Shown here: positions 27,305 to 36,716 of the stretch, in pieces
How positions within the stretch are numbered: position 1 is the stretch's first letter
Layout of the letters: every line of letters starts with the position of its first letter
Position numbers and translations under genes: made by a program
NCBI GenBank assembly: GCA_964471825.1
Contig: CAYYKD010000009.1
Span: 1 to 64,000 of the forward strand
DNA: 64,000 nt
Origin: CAYYKD01 sp964471825
GTDB lineage: Bacteria; Spirochaetota; GWE2-31-10; CAYYKD01
Direction: 5' to 3'
Notes under the pieces: model-generated
What the model saw: the letters and a program-made list of their open reading frames with translations, nothing else
Databases searched by the model: none
What the model was told of the DNA's origin: nothing

Positions 27305-29722
27305 TTAATCAATTATTCCAAGGAGTTCCTTTGCTAATCTTACAGCTTGAATACTATCCTGTCCAAAACCATCTGCTCCAATTTCATCAGAATACTCCTG
27401 AGATATTACAGCACCCCCAATGATTATTTTTGATTTCAGATTTCTCTGTTTAGCTAGATCAACCACAGTCTTCATTTCAGTCATAGTTGTTGTCATAAGT
27501 GCAGATAGTCCGACAATATCAGCATTGTTCTTTAACGCCGACTCTACAATTACATCAGCAGGTACATCTTTTCCAAGATCAATTACATCAAACCCGTAGT
27601 TTTTAAGCATCAACGCTACAATATTTTTTCCTATATCATGAATATCACCTTTAACTGTAGCAAGAACAAATTTTGGCTTAGATTTACCCCCATGCCCCTC
27701 TTTTTTAAGCATCATAGGCTCTAGATAGGCAAAGGCTGTTTTTAGAGCTTCAGCACTTGCAATAAGTTGCGGCAAGAAATAAACTTTTTTATCATACAGA
27801 TCGCCCACTTTATTAATTGATGCGATCAGATATTTATCAACTATTTCCTGTTCATTTGTACCATCAACGATTGACTTTTTGATCAGATCTACTATAACCT
27901 CTTTATTACCACCGAGTATCGCCTCAGCAATCAGCTCGTTAATATTTTTTTGAACTTTTAAATTACTACTTTCAGGCTTAACTTCCGAATAATTAGCAAT
28001 ATATGTGCGACTTCCCCGATCTGTACCGGTCAACACATCTGATGCATATTTTGTTGTCATCAATATTTCTTCGTTTGGATTTGCTATTGCCATTGTTAAA
28101 CCACTATTTTGTGCCATTGCTAAGAATGCAGCGTTAATATTTTTTCTATTAGGAAGCCCAAATGAGACATTTGATAAACCACATATTGTATTTACTTTAA
28201 ATTCTTCACTACACCACTTAAATAGTTTTAGCGTTTCCTTTGCTGCATTCTGATCTGATGAAACAGTCATAACTAATCCGTCGACAACAATATCATCTCT
28301 TGTAAATCCAAGATGCTCCGCCTCTGAAAATATCTTATTTATAACAGATATTCTGCCATCAGCAGTAACAGGGATCTCATTATCAGTTAACGGTAATAAT
28401 ATAAATACACTTCCATATTTTGCACATATTGGTAGAAGTTTTTTTAACTTATGTTCCTCACCGGATATAGAATTGACAAGTGCTCTGCCGGGGTACATTT
28501 TCAGAGCTTTTTCAATGACAGCCGGATTTGATGAATCAATTACAAGCGGAAGATTACTGATTTTTGACAACAATGATATTGTCTTAACCATCATATCTTC
28601 TTCATCTATACCTGACATCCCCATATTTACATCAAGAAGTTTTGCACCCGATTCGGCCTGTTCATTAGCATATTTCCTTACAAGGTCAAATCTACCCTCT
28701 TTTAATTCTGCTTGCAATAACTTTTTACCTGTTGGATTGATTCGCTCGCCTACAATAGTCAAAGGGTTATCAAGTTTCAAGATAACATTCGATCTTGCCG
28801 ATGAGACTGCACTTATACTTCTTACAACAGGAGCTACAGGTACAAATGTTTTTGTTCGAACAGCAATCTCCTTTATATAATCCGGTGTAGTTCCACAACA
28901 CCCACCATATAGATTGACCCCTGCACTAAGGAAATCGGGGACATACCTACCATACTCTTCAGGCGGCATATCAAACACAGTCTTTCCATTAACTAACTTA
29001 GGAAGTCCGGCATTAGGTTTTGCTATCAATGGCACTGTTGCGTATGGTTTCATCATTTTTATTACTTCAAGCATTTTATCAGGGCCTGTAGAACAGTTGC
29101 AACCAAATGCAGACACACCTAGACTTTGAGCTGTTATCAACGCTGTAACAGGGTCGGTTCCTGTTAAGGACCTTCCATCCTCAGAAAAAGTCATAGTCGC
29201 TAATATAGGTAGATCGGATACCTCTTTAACACCAATAATTGCAGCTCTCAACTCTTGAATATCAAGCATTGTTTCAATAACAAAAAAATCTACCCCACCG
29301 GCAACAAGACCTTTTGCTTGTTCTTTATATATCTCTACTGCATCATCAAATTTAAGCTCACCAAATGGCTCAACAAATAATCCGGTAGGGGACATATCAC
29401 CTGCAACAAACCCTCTACCATTCATCGCTTCTTTTGATATCTCAGCAAGCCGTTTGTTTAATTCAAAAACACGATCCTGCAATCCAAATTCCTCTAGTTT
29501 GATTCTATTAGCTCCAAATGTACAACTATATACAACATCAGCCCCGGAATCTCTATAGGCTTGCTGAACCTCAATTATTACAGAGGGGTTTTCACTAACC
29601 CAAAGTTCAGGACAAACACCTTTTGGCATCCCCTTTTTTTGAAGTTCAGTTCCGGTTGCACCATCTAAAACTAGCACCTTTTTTTCAATTAATTTTTTAA
29701 ACTCTTTTTGTGTCATAGTCAT
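27305..29722 (-). CDS. metH: Cobalamin-dependent methionine synthase, short form
   Basis: Moves the methyl group from methyltetrahydrofolate to homocysteine through cobalamin. The order is: homocysteine domain (residues 1-290) with zinc ligands in FGCNCSTGP and YGGCCGTTPDY; pterin-binding domain (about 310-580) with VGERINPTGKK; cap domain; and cobalamin domain with VKGDIHDIGKNIV (His as lower ligand) and GLSALMTTTM. At 805 residues it stops after the cobalamin domain and lacks the roughly 330-residue AdoMet reactivation domain of the E. coli type, so another protein must reactivate it. It follows the GGDEF gene by 37 bases, leaving no room for a SAM or cobalamin riboswitch of its own. Confidence 0.93.
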   Translation of the reverse strand: MTMTQKEFKKLIEKKVLVLDGATGTELQKKGMPKGVCPELWVSENPSVIIEVQQAYRDSGADVVYSCTFGANRIKLEEFGLQDRVFELNKRLAEISKEAMNGRGFVAGDMSPTGLFVEPFGELKFDDAVEIYKEQAKGLVAGGVDFFVIETMLDIQELRAAIIGVKEVSDLPILATMTFSEDGRSLTGTDPVTALITAQSLGVSAFGCNCSTGPDKMLEVIKMMKPYATVPLIAKPNAGLPKLVNGKTVFDMPPEEYGRYVPDFLSAGVNLYGGCCGTTPDYIKEIAVRTKTFVPVAPVVRSISAVSSARSNVILKLDNPLTIVGERINPTGKKLLQAELKEGRFDLVRKYANEQAESGAKLLDVNMGMSGIDEEDMMVKTISLLSKISNLPLVIDSSNPAVIEKALKMYPGRALVNSISGEEHKLKKLLPICAKYGSVFILLPLTDNEIPVTADGRISVINKIFSEAEHLGFTRDDIVVDGLVMTVSSDQNAAKETLKLFKWCSEEFKVNTICGLSNVSFGLPNRKNINAAFLAMAQNSGLTMAIANPNEEILMTTKYASDVLTGTDRGSRTYIANYSEVKPESSNLKVQKNINELIAEAILGGNKEVIVDLIKKSIVDGTNEQEIVDKYLIASINKVGDLYDKKVYFLPQLIASAEALKTAFAYLEPMMLKKEGHGGKSKPKFVLATVKGDIHDIGKNIVALMLKNYGFDVIDLGKDVPADVIVESALKNNADIVGLSALMTTTMTEMKTVVDLAKQRNLKSKIIIGGAVISQEYSDEIGADGFGQDSIQAVRLAKELLGIID

Positions 29723-29759
29723 TCCTTAATTTAATATTACTTACCGATAATACGACCGG

Positions 29760-30815
29760 CTATCTATACATACCCTTTGTTGCTCGATTTCTTCCATTTT
29801 GTTTAGAAAAATAGAGTGCATCATCTGCACATTTTATCATATCAACATCATCAGTTACAAATATCCTATTATACTCTGCAACTCCAAGACTGACCGTTAC
29901 AGTATGTACAACGCCATCACACCTAAACTCATGATCACTTATCATTATTCTAAATTTTTCTGCATATTCATATGCAGCATCTGAATCAACATCGGGTAAC
30001 AATACAACAAATTCTTCCCCTCCATACCTTGCCGCAATATCCTGCTCTCTTATATAACCTATAAATAACCTTGCAATCTCTTTAATGATATAATCACCCT
30101 GAAGATGGCCAAAACTATCATTAAAATTTTTAAAATGATCTATATCAAACATTATTACAGAGAATGATCTGTTTGACTTTTTAGATTCAACTATCATGTT
30201 GGATAACTTCTCTCTAAATGTATGATGTGTATATAACTTTGTCATTCTATCTACTGTAGCTTTTCTAAATAGTATTGCATTTTCAATTGCAATTGAAGCA
30301 AAATTTAAAACAGATATACAGAAAAGGGTATCAACCATTAGATTTAGCTGAAATCCGTTAGAATCACTTACATGATCTTTAACTGATTGAAAATATACAC
30401 CTATGACTTCAGACTCACTTTTCATAGGCACCAAAAATTCTGGATTAAGTTTTTTTAAATCGTTAATAATATCAGTATGTTGAAATTCTTTCTGAAACTG
30501 TTCAAATGATATATAATTGTATTCCTGCTTAGCAAAATAGTCAAGAATTGGATCGATTGACTTAAAAGTAAGCACATGATCTTTTTTATTAATCCCTTCA
30601 TAACAAAAAATAACAGGACTGGAATCATCAAAATCTTTTCTTATGATAACAGCTGATGTACTTGGGCTATATTTTGAGAACAAATAGTAGATAACATTTT
30701 TAATAATTTTTTTTATATTCAAATCAGAGGAAATATGCTTAGCAACCTCTATTAACTCTTTTAGATTCTGATTCTCTGAAATAAGCTCTTTGCATTCATC
30801 CATAAGATCCTCCAT
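29760..30815 (-). CDS. GAF-GGDEF diguanylate cyclase
   Basis: Predicted to make cyclic di-GMP from two GTP. A short N-terminal helix leads into a GAF-like sensor (about residues 20-185), followed by a complete GGDEF domain: MFDIDHFKNFNDSFGHLQGD, then the active-site loop RYGGEEFVVLLP. An inhibitory RxxD site (REQD) lies five residues before GGEEF, so product feedback is likely. There are no membrane segments. It starts one base after the thyX stop codon and precedes metH, so a signalling gene sits between two folate-linked genes in one transcript. Confidence 0.92.
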   Translation of the reverse strand: MEDLMDECKELISENQNLKELIEVAKHISSDLNIKKIIKNVIYYLFSKYSPSTSAVIIRKDFDDSSPVIFCYEGINKKDHVLTFKSIDPILDYFAKQEYNYISFEQFQKEFQHTDIINDLKKLNPEFLVPMKSESEVIGVYFQSVKDHVSDSNGFQLNLMVDTLFCISVLNFASIAIENAILFRKATVDRMTKLYTHHTFREKLSNMIVESKKSNRSFSVIMFDIDHFKNFNDSFGHLQGDYIIKEIARLFIGYIREQDIAARYGGEEFVVLLPDVDSDAAYEYAEKFRIMISDHEFRCDGVVHTVTVSLGVAEYNRIFVTDDVDMIKCADDALYFSKQNGRNRATKGMYR

Positions 30816-30816
30816 A

Positions 30817-32307
30817 TTATACTATTAGATTGATCACTTTATTTATAGTTGTATTAAAACTGTCCTTCCCTGATAGAAGATCACCTACAAAATCCACCTT
30901 TTCTGACACAGACTTTATCATAAGATCAGAGATGTTTCTAATATCCCACTGGGCGTGTTTGTCGGACCTGAGCCTGGAAAAATGTGTTAACTCTCTAAAA
31001 TTACACTTAAAGATTACATTTTTTCTGTGTGCATTTGTTAATACATAGTCAGCTGTTTGACCATATTTTTCCTTTAACTCATAGTACAACTCATTAACAA
31101 TTGCAATCTTATTAAGAAAATATCGGTCTAAACCGTTCTCTACGATTGAATCCGGTATTTTAACCCCATACATTGGATTATAGTCACCATCGATCACAGA
31201 AGCCATCCGATGCCTCTTTAACTGAGCAAAACCGGTTGATGAGATCAAAATATTAAATACAAAGTCTGACATCTCATACTCTTTTAAAAGTGCATCATAT
31301 GAATTCAATTTTAATATTGATTCCCTCATTATTCTTCTTTTTAAATTATCATCCATAGAACCTGTAAACTCAAGAGCTGAACGATAGTCAGCTCCCTTAG
31401 TTTTAACTATAAATCCCGCAATTATCTTATTTATAATTATACTATCAAATTCGATAAGATCAACCTCAGTTAGACTAGCATTTTCCTTTATATCCGGTAA
31501 TATATTACGAATACCGGAATATGTATCTCTTTCATACTCTGATGGCTTAGTGTACTTTATCAATGATGGTGCATATCTATATACTTCATCATAGATTGCC
31601 TCACCTATTAAATTTAACTCCTTTAATGGAGATGAATTCAGTTTTCGAAGCATTTTTTCAAGACTACGAGCATTAATTGTCATCCCAAGCTGAGTTTTAG
31701 CACATAAAGGCAATAAATAACGAGCATCCTCTTTGGCTAAATTCACGATATCTCTATAGTCGCGTTTATTTGTTGGATCTGCATTAAACTTTTCTGTGAA
31801 GTATGGAACTAATTTATCATGAATATGATTATAACCATCAAAGAGCTCATCAATAACTTTTTTGTATTTATCTGAGTACTTGGAGTCATCTGCTATTACA
31901 TCCGGAATATATTGATTTGAGGATATCTTAACATATCTCTGCGATTTTTCTGTATAACTTGCCAGTCTAGACTTCTCTATGTGTTCAGAAGCAATCCTTG
32001 AAATATCAACCAGATCAAGATTGAATACTCCATGTTCTGCTATAGAGGAATGTCCCATTTCAAAAATAATCATATCATTGGATTTTCTGGTTTTCTTTAT
32101 CTCTTTTCTAGCCTCATTTCTCAGCTGGGCAATATCTCTTTCATCTCTTGATATTCTAGCATAGGAGGCACTAATACTTTCAGGCGTCCATTCCATTTCT
32201 CTTATGGCCACCAAATCATCACCTGTTAGTCCATCTTTAAGTAGTGCCTCTTGAAGAGTATTTATATTTTCAACATCTACATTAAAACCCGCAAGTTTTA
32301 TATTCAT
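30817..32307 (-). CDS. thyX: Long ThyX-type protein with two tandem flavin thymidylate synthase domains
   Basis: ThyX makes dTMP from dUMP using FAD and methylenetetrahydrofolate. At 496 residues this is about twice the usual size and contains two ThyX-like units. Unit 1 keeps GHSSIAEHGVF, ASYTEKSQRYV and TINARSLEKML, but its RHR motif is replaced by EKSR. Unit 2 keeps LKRHRMAS and the C-terminal FRELTHFSRLRSDKHAQWDI, but has lost the SQRY segment (reads DGDYNPMYG). Long ThyX forms are known from chlamydiae and some other bacteria. Whether each active site is built from both units is inference. AAGGA precedes the ATG. It heads the thyX-GGDEF-metH transcript. Confidence 0.82.
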   Translation of the reverse strand: MNIKLAGFNVDVENINTLQEALLKDGLTGDDLVAIREMEWTPESISASYARISRDERDIAQLRNEARKEIKKTRKSNDMIIFEMGHSSIAEHGVFNLDLVDISRIASEHIEKSRLASYTEKSQRYVKISSNQYIPDVIADDSKYSDKYKKVIDELFDGYNHIHDKLVPYFTEKFNADPTNKRDYRDIVNLAKEDARYLLPLCAKTQLGMTINARSLEKMLRKLNSSPLKELNLIGEAIYDEVYRYAPSLIKYTKPSEYERDTYSGIRNILPDIKENASLTEVDLIEFDSIIINKIIAGFIVKTKGADYRSALEFTGSMDDNLKRRIMRESILKLNSYDALLKEYEMSDFVFNILISSTGFAQLKRHRMASVIDGDYNPMYGVKIPDSIVENGLDRYFLNKIAIVNELYYELKEKYGQTADYVLTNAHRKNVIFKCNFRELTHFSRLRSDKHAQWDIRNISDLMIKSVSEKVDFVGDLLSGKDSFNTTINKVINLIV

Positions 32308-32465
32308 TATTTATTCCTTACATATTCTGATTATTAGGTAATTTTAGAAGTCCTCAAGTAATTAATTATTGAACTAAAGTAATTATTGAACTAATTTTTA
32401 CCATTTTTTTTTAATTTTGAAAAGCAAAAGATAGATGCTGGTGAATAATAACTAAAGTCACTATT

Positions 32466-32508
32466 AAAAAAATGGAGCAATTCAACATTATATATGTATC
32501 ATGCTCCA
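32466..32508 (-). terminator. Intrinsic terminator of htpG
   Basis: On the minus strand TGGAGCA and TGCTCCA pair (7 bp) around an AT-rich loop, followed by a run of seven T. It lies about 40 bases after the htpG stop codon. Confidence 0.75.
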
Positions 32509-32548
32509 ATTATAAAAAAAGAATTTAAAAAAAATCAAAAGAAATTTA

Positions 32549-34402
32549 CTAAATTAGCAACTCATTAGAAATCTTCATAAATTCAACAAGTCTATCCCCT
32601 TTAAGTTTATTCTGTGCAAGCAATGCAAGACTATACACAAAATTTACCAGCTTTGTAGTTTTCTCAGTATCAGCAAGTTTGTCAAGATCACTAATTCTTT
32701 TAATAACCTTATTATTTGTATTTACAATTAAGGTGTAAGCAAGAAGATCATCTTCTTTTCCATCTAACCCCTTATTCATAAAAGAATTCATTTCCTTAAA
32801 TCTTCTCATATATTCAGATTGCACTAGGACTGCCTGTGTCTCCACATCCTTAAGAGCAGACCCCTTAATAGTAATTTTAGTATCTCCTGAATTTAAAACC
32901 TTCTCAAAAATATCCTTAATCTTATCATCAGAACTTTTAGCATCTGCATCAAGAACCTTGTCTTTATCATTTTCCTCTGTAAAAGAATCATGAGTATCAC
33001 TATCAATTCTCGAAAATGTTATTTTATCATTCTTTGTCTCAAGAAAGTGAATGAAGTGAACATCAATCATTGAATTTAATATCAATGCTTCTTTGCCCAT
33101 TGATTTTATGATATTTATATATGAAATCTGATCCTTTTCACCGGTAGTATAGAGTATAATATTCTTATCATTTTTTTGTTTATTTAGCTGTTTATTCTTC
33201 TCAATATATTCATCAATTGTTTTATAATCACCATTAGTTGTTTTGTAGATAACAACTTCCTTAACTTTATCATAAAACTTAGAATCATGCATCATTCCAT
33301 ATTTGGTAAATATACTTATATCATCCCAATTTTTCTCAAAAAGTTCTTTTTCATTCTTTGCTAAATATACGATCTTTTCAGAAACTTTTTTTGTTATATA
33401 CTCAGATATTTTTCTAACATATGGATCATTTTGGAGATATGACCTGGAAACATTTAATGGTATATCAGGAATATCCAGTGTACCTTGAAGCAATGTTAAA
33501 AATTCCGGAATTAATTCCTTTGAATGATCTGAAACAAAAACCTGATTGCAATATAATTTAATCCTCCCCTTAGAACTGTCAAGTTCATGCCTAAGAGTTG
33601 GAAAATATACAATCCCCCTCAATCTAAATGGAACTTCTACATCCAACTTAATCCAGAATATTGGGTCTGATTCATATGGAAATAATTTTCTATAGAACTC
33701 TTTATACTCTTCATCAGTTATATCTTTACTGTTTTTTAACCATAGAGGGTGCTGATCGTTAATCACCTTATCATTCAACTTAATCGGCACAGGCAAGAAG
33801 TTACAATATTTTTCTATAACAGCTTGAACTCTTGATTCATCAAGAAATTCTGAACTCTCATCATTAATATAAAGTATTATTTCTGTTCCTCGCTCAGATT
33901 TTGTAGAATCATCTAATGAAAATTCTACCCCGCCTTCGTTTACCCATCTTACTGCCGGTTCATTCTGAAAACTCTTAGTAATTATTTCAACCTTATCACT
34001 AACCATAAACGCCGAGTAGAAACCTAATCCAAAGTGACCAATTATCTGATTCTCTTCTTTATTGTCTTTATATTTTGATAAAAAATCTTCAGCTCCTGAA
34101 AATGCTATCTGATTTATATATTTTTTCACCTCATCCCTGGTCATTCCAATACCGTTGTCTATAAACTTAAGTTGCTTCTTCTCTTTATCAATCTTAAGTA
34201 CAACCTCAAGCTCGCCAAGGGGTTCATTATACTCATTTAAAGCCGCAAGTTGTTTAATCTTTGATATTGCATCAACTGCATTTGAAACTAGCTCTCTGAT
34301 AAAAATCTCTCTATCAGAGTATAACCATTTTTTTATTATAGGAAGAATATTATCCGTATGAATTGATATCTCCCCTTTTTCCATTTTTAATTCCTCTGTC
34401 AT
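32549..34402 (-). CDS. htpG: Chaperone HtpG (Hsp90)
   Basis: An ATP-dependent Hsp90 chaperone of 617 residues. The N-terminal ATPase domain shows IFIRELVSNAVDAI, KFIDNGIGMTRDE and IGHFGLGFYSAFMV. The middle domain has FPTLRHELDSS and SRSYLQNDPYV, with the catalytic Arg. The C-terminal dimerisation domain is shorter and diverged. GGAGG lies before the ATG, and a consensus-like promoter lies at 34433-34461. I find no CIRCE inverted repeat, so HrcA control is not supported. Confidence 0.96.
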   Translation of the reverse strand: MTEELKMEKGEISIHTDNILPIIKKWLYSDREIFIRELVSNAVDAISKIKQLAALNEYNEPLGELEVVLKIDKEKKQLKFIDNGIGMTRDEVKKYINQIAFSGAEDFLSKYKDNKEENQIIGHFGLGFYSAFMVSDKVEIITKSFQNEPAVRWVNEGGVEFSLDDSTKSERGTEIILYINDESSEFLDESRVQAVIEKYCNFLPVPIKLNDKVINDQHPLWLKNSKDITDEEYKEFYRKLFPYESDPIFWIKLDVEVPFRLRGIVYFPTLRHELDSSKGRIKLYCNQVFVSDHSKELIPEFLTLLQGTLDIPDIPLNVSRSYLQNDPYVRKISEYITKKVSEKIVYLAKNEKELFEKNWDDISIFTKYGMMHDSKFYDKVKEVVIYKTTNGDYKTIDEYIEKNKQLNKQKNDKNIILYTTGEKDQISYINIIKSMGKEALILNSMIDVHFIHFLETKNDKITFSRIDSDTHDSFTEENDKDKVLDADAKSSDDKIKDIFEKVLNSGDTKITIKGSALKDVETQAVLVQSEYMRRFKEMNSFMNKGLDGKEDDLLAYTLIVNTNNKVIKRISDLDKLADTEKTTKLVNFVYSLALLAQNKLKGDRLVEFMKISNELLI

Positions 34403-34432
34403 ACTTTCCTCCAGTTATTTTCATGCTTGAGG

Positions 34433-34461
34433 AATATAATAAAAATTATACTAATGGTCAA
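34433..34461 (-). promoter_or_regulatory. Promoter of htpG
   Basis: On the minus strand TTGACC (34461-34456) and TATATT (34438-34433) are 17 bases apart, about 30 bases before the htpG ATG. Confidence 0.65.
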
Positions 34462-34513
34462 ATAAAAAATTTAAAAAAAGAATAATCAATTGACATAAAT
34501 TAATGAATCACAC

Positions 34514-34553
34514 ACAAAAAAAAACCCGAGTGAATTTAATCACATCGGGTTTT
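34514..34553 (-). terminator. Intrinsic terminator of the LPP20-like lipoprotein gene
   Basis: Arms AAAACCCGA (34521-34529) and TCGGGTTTT (34545-34553), extended by GTGA/TCAC with one bulged base, are followed on the minus strand by a T run. It is the strongest terminator in the window. Confidence 0.88.
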
Positions 34554-34574
34554 CATGATAAGAAATTTGTTTAA

Positions 34575-35183
34575 TTAATCTATAGTTCCCGGTTTTCCAG
34601 CTAATTGATTATCATTACCATTCATAGCTTTTAGCTCTGCTGCAAGTTCATCAAAACCTTTTTTAGCTTGCAATTTTGCATAGTTTGCCGAATTCTGTCT
34701 CATAATCTCATCTATCTTTGAAGACATATCTTTTAAACTTAATTTATAAAGTACAAATGCTTCATAGTATTCTTCTCCAGATGCATTTGATCCTTTTTTA
34801 AGACTTCTTTCAACCTCTTTACATCCTGACATTGCATTATCAGAAACCATTTTTGTTACCGTAGATGTGTATTCAGTTGCAACGGATTGATCAGAAGTAC
34901 CTGCTTCTTCAAGAAAATCTTTTGTCATTGTAGCAACTTTGTTACCAATAACTCTTGAAATCTGAGCCTGTGCTCTTGCACCTGCAGAATCTAATGCTTG
35001 AGGTAAAAGCTTTCTCTTGGAATAAGCCGCAGCATAAATTGCATCATCTTCAACAGGAACTTTTAAAAACCATACAGGGAAATCCAAATCCTGACTATTT
35101 GATTTTTTTTCAGCTGTAGAACCACAACCAATCAAACCAAATAAAAAAACACCAACAACAACAATAGCAAAAAACCTTTTCAT
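34575..35183 (-). CDS. LPP20-like lipoprotein
   Basis: A 202-residue lipoprotein. The signal peptide ends in the lipobox FGLIGCGS, so Cys20 should be lipidated. The mature start has DFPVWFLKVPVEDDAIYAAAYS, then a helix-rich ARAQAQISRVIGNKVA segment and EYYEAFVLYKLSLKDM, the pattern of the LPP20 family. The function of that family is not established; surface or envelope roles are inferred. It follows a second LPP20-like gene by 25 bases and has its own Shine-Dalgarno AAGGAG; a strong terminator closes the pair. Confidence 0.82.
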   Translation of the reverse strand: MKRFFAIVVVGVFLFGLIGCGSTAEKKSNSQDLDFPVWFLKVPVEDDAIYAAAYSKRKLLPQALDSAGARAQAQISRVIGNKVATMTKDFLEEAGTSDQSVATEYTSTVTKMVSDNAMSGCKEVERSLKKGSNASGEEYYEAFVLYKLSLKDMSSKIDEIMRQNSANYAKLQAKKGFDELAAELKAMNGNDNQLAGKPGTID

Positions 35184-35208
35184 AATTCCATCTCCTTAAA
35201 AAATTTAA

Positions 35209-36597
35209 TTACTCACCTATTAAAAAACCAACGATTTTTCCCTCAATTACTTGAGAATATTCATCGGTAATTTTTTTTACTGCATTCTGTACTGATCTTG
35301 GTTTATCCTTAACAGCACCTCCCCCCTTAATTGGAGACTCCATACTGTATGTAAATATCTCTTTATTGCTCATATTTTCAACCACTCTAACTGATATTAA
35401 AAGTCTGGTGAAATATACATCTCCGCTTAGGTTAATATTTCCATCAATAGTATATATAATTCTATAATCGGCCGTTCCACTTTCAACAACGGTACAGCCG
35501 GCCAGTGAAATTAATTTATTTTTTAAAAGTGTCGGTAAAATATCAAGTCTTCCCTTAAGTGAAGATTCATTAGATATATCATTTAAATATTCAGTTCTAA
35601 ATCCGATAACCGGAGAATCTATATCGATAACAACATCTTTCACTGGTTTAGTAAAACCTGATAAAATTAAATTGTATAAATTTTTTAAGTCATCATCATC
35701 CGTTTTAATATCAGCCATTTTAATAAGATCAGGCTCTGCCGATAAAATAATAGAATTAGTAACACCGATTACTTTAGAAATACTACACAATGCAACTCCA
35801 TTTTGATCAGTTACCCCATCATGGTTTATAACCGCTTCCCCTTTCTTAGAGCTAAATTTAACAGGCAAATTACTTAGAGGTTTTCCGTCAATCTTAAATA
35901 TAAATGAAATTACAAGTGCTTCAGTAACAATCTTTTTCATTCTGTAAGAATCTGCCAAGGAATTTACGGTTATTACAGAGAGCTTTTTTTGAATCCTTTC
36001 ATTAAGCTCATTCGTTAGTATCTTTTCTTCACCTTTGTAATTTACTTTTTCTGCATTTAATAAGTATTTACCAATATTTGAAAAACCACTCAGTGAATGC
36101 TTAAGTGAAAGTAAACTATCTTTCTCTTCATCTGCTTTTTTTAAGAAATCAAATGAGATGTCAACTGCTTGTTTCTCTCGCTGTTTTAGTTTTTGTTGAT
36201 AATATGCAATATTTAACCTGTAATATGCCCAATACCCTCTCTTTTCAGAATACCACATGTCAACAAGCTCTATATCCTCGACACTATCTTTTAGAGTAAC
36301 CTTAATCTTAGTTGACACTTCCTCATTAACTACACCATTTTTTTCAGTTGTATAATCAGTTATTTCTGACTCTACTTTCACTTTAATCTGAGATAAAATT
36401 GAGTTAACAGCATTATTTTGAGCCTGAACAAGATTAGAGCCATTTCCAATCCCTGTATAATACAATTTATCTGCAGGAAATTTCCTTACCCATGATGGTT
36501 CCATCCCTTGCTTAATTGTAATATTATTGTTATTATTTGAAAACACACTCACACTAAATAATACCAATAAAACTAGTGTGTTGATTATTTTTTTCAT
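35209..36597 (-). CDS. LPP20-domain secreted protein with C-terminal assembly-like domain
   Basis: A 462-residue protein with a signal peptide (cleavage near VFSNN) and an LPP20-type N-terminal domain: PSWVRKFPADKLYYTGIGNG, then QAQNNAVNSILSQIKVKVES. The middle has a beta-sandwich-like stretch (LPVKFSSKKGEAVINHDG). The C-terminal 150 residues, with LSGDVYFTRLLISVRVVE and EIFTYSMESPIKG, resemble the accessory fold seen in envelope proteins that bind small peptides or sugars. No lipobox Cys is visible. It precedes the lipoprotein gene above, so they are co-transcribed. Function is unknown. Confidence 0.72.
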   Translation of the reverse strand: MKKIINTLVLLVLFSVSVFSNNNNNITIKQGMEPSWVRKFPADKLYYTGIGNGSNLVQAQNNAVNSILSQIKVKVESEITDYTTEKNGVVNEEVSTKIKVTLKDSVEDIELVDMWYSEKRGYWAYYRLNIAYYQQKLKQREKQAVDISFDFLKKADEEKDSLLSLKHSLSGFSNIGKYLLNAEKVNYKGEEKILTNELNERIQKKLSVITVNSLADSYRMKKIVTEALVISFIFKIDGKPLSNLPVKFSSKKGEAVINHDGVTDQNGVALCSISKVIGVTNSIILSAEPDLIKMADIKTDDDDLKNLYNLILSGFTKPVKDVVIDIDSPVIGFRTEYLNDISNESSLKGRLDILPTLLKNKLISLAGCTVVESGTADYRIIYTIDGNINLSGDVYFTRLLISVRVVENMSNKEIFTYSMESPIKGGGAVKDKPRSVQNAVKKITDEYSQVIEGKIVGFLIGE

Positions 36598-36660
36598 TAT
36601 ACTCCCTACTTTAGATAAAAACTTAAAATTATTTTATCACTTTATTTTAAAAAAACAACG

Positions 36661-36698
36661 AAAAAATTAAAAAACTTCACCTTTTTTTAGTGAAGTTT
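36661..36698 (-). terminator. Intrinsic terminator after the SpoIIE-type phosphatase gene
   Basis: Ten-base arms AAAACTTCAC and GTGAAGTTTT around a T-rich loop. T-rich tails follow on both strands, but the longer one serves the leftward gene ending at 36717. Confidence 0.85.
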
Positions 36699-36716
36699 TT
36701 ACTCGTAATACAGACC

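Noticed and set aside
29723..29759. SAM or cobalamin riboswitch before metH
   Set aside because: The spacer to the upstream gene is only 37 bases.
34403..34513. CIRCE element before htpG
   Set aside because: I looked for the 9-base inverted repeat TTAGCACTC/GAGTGCTAA and found nothing similar.
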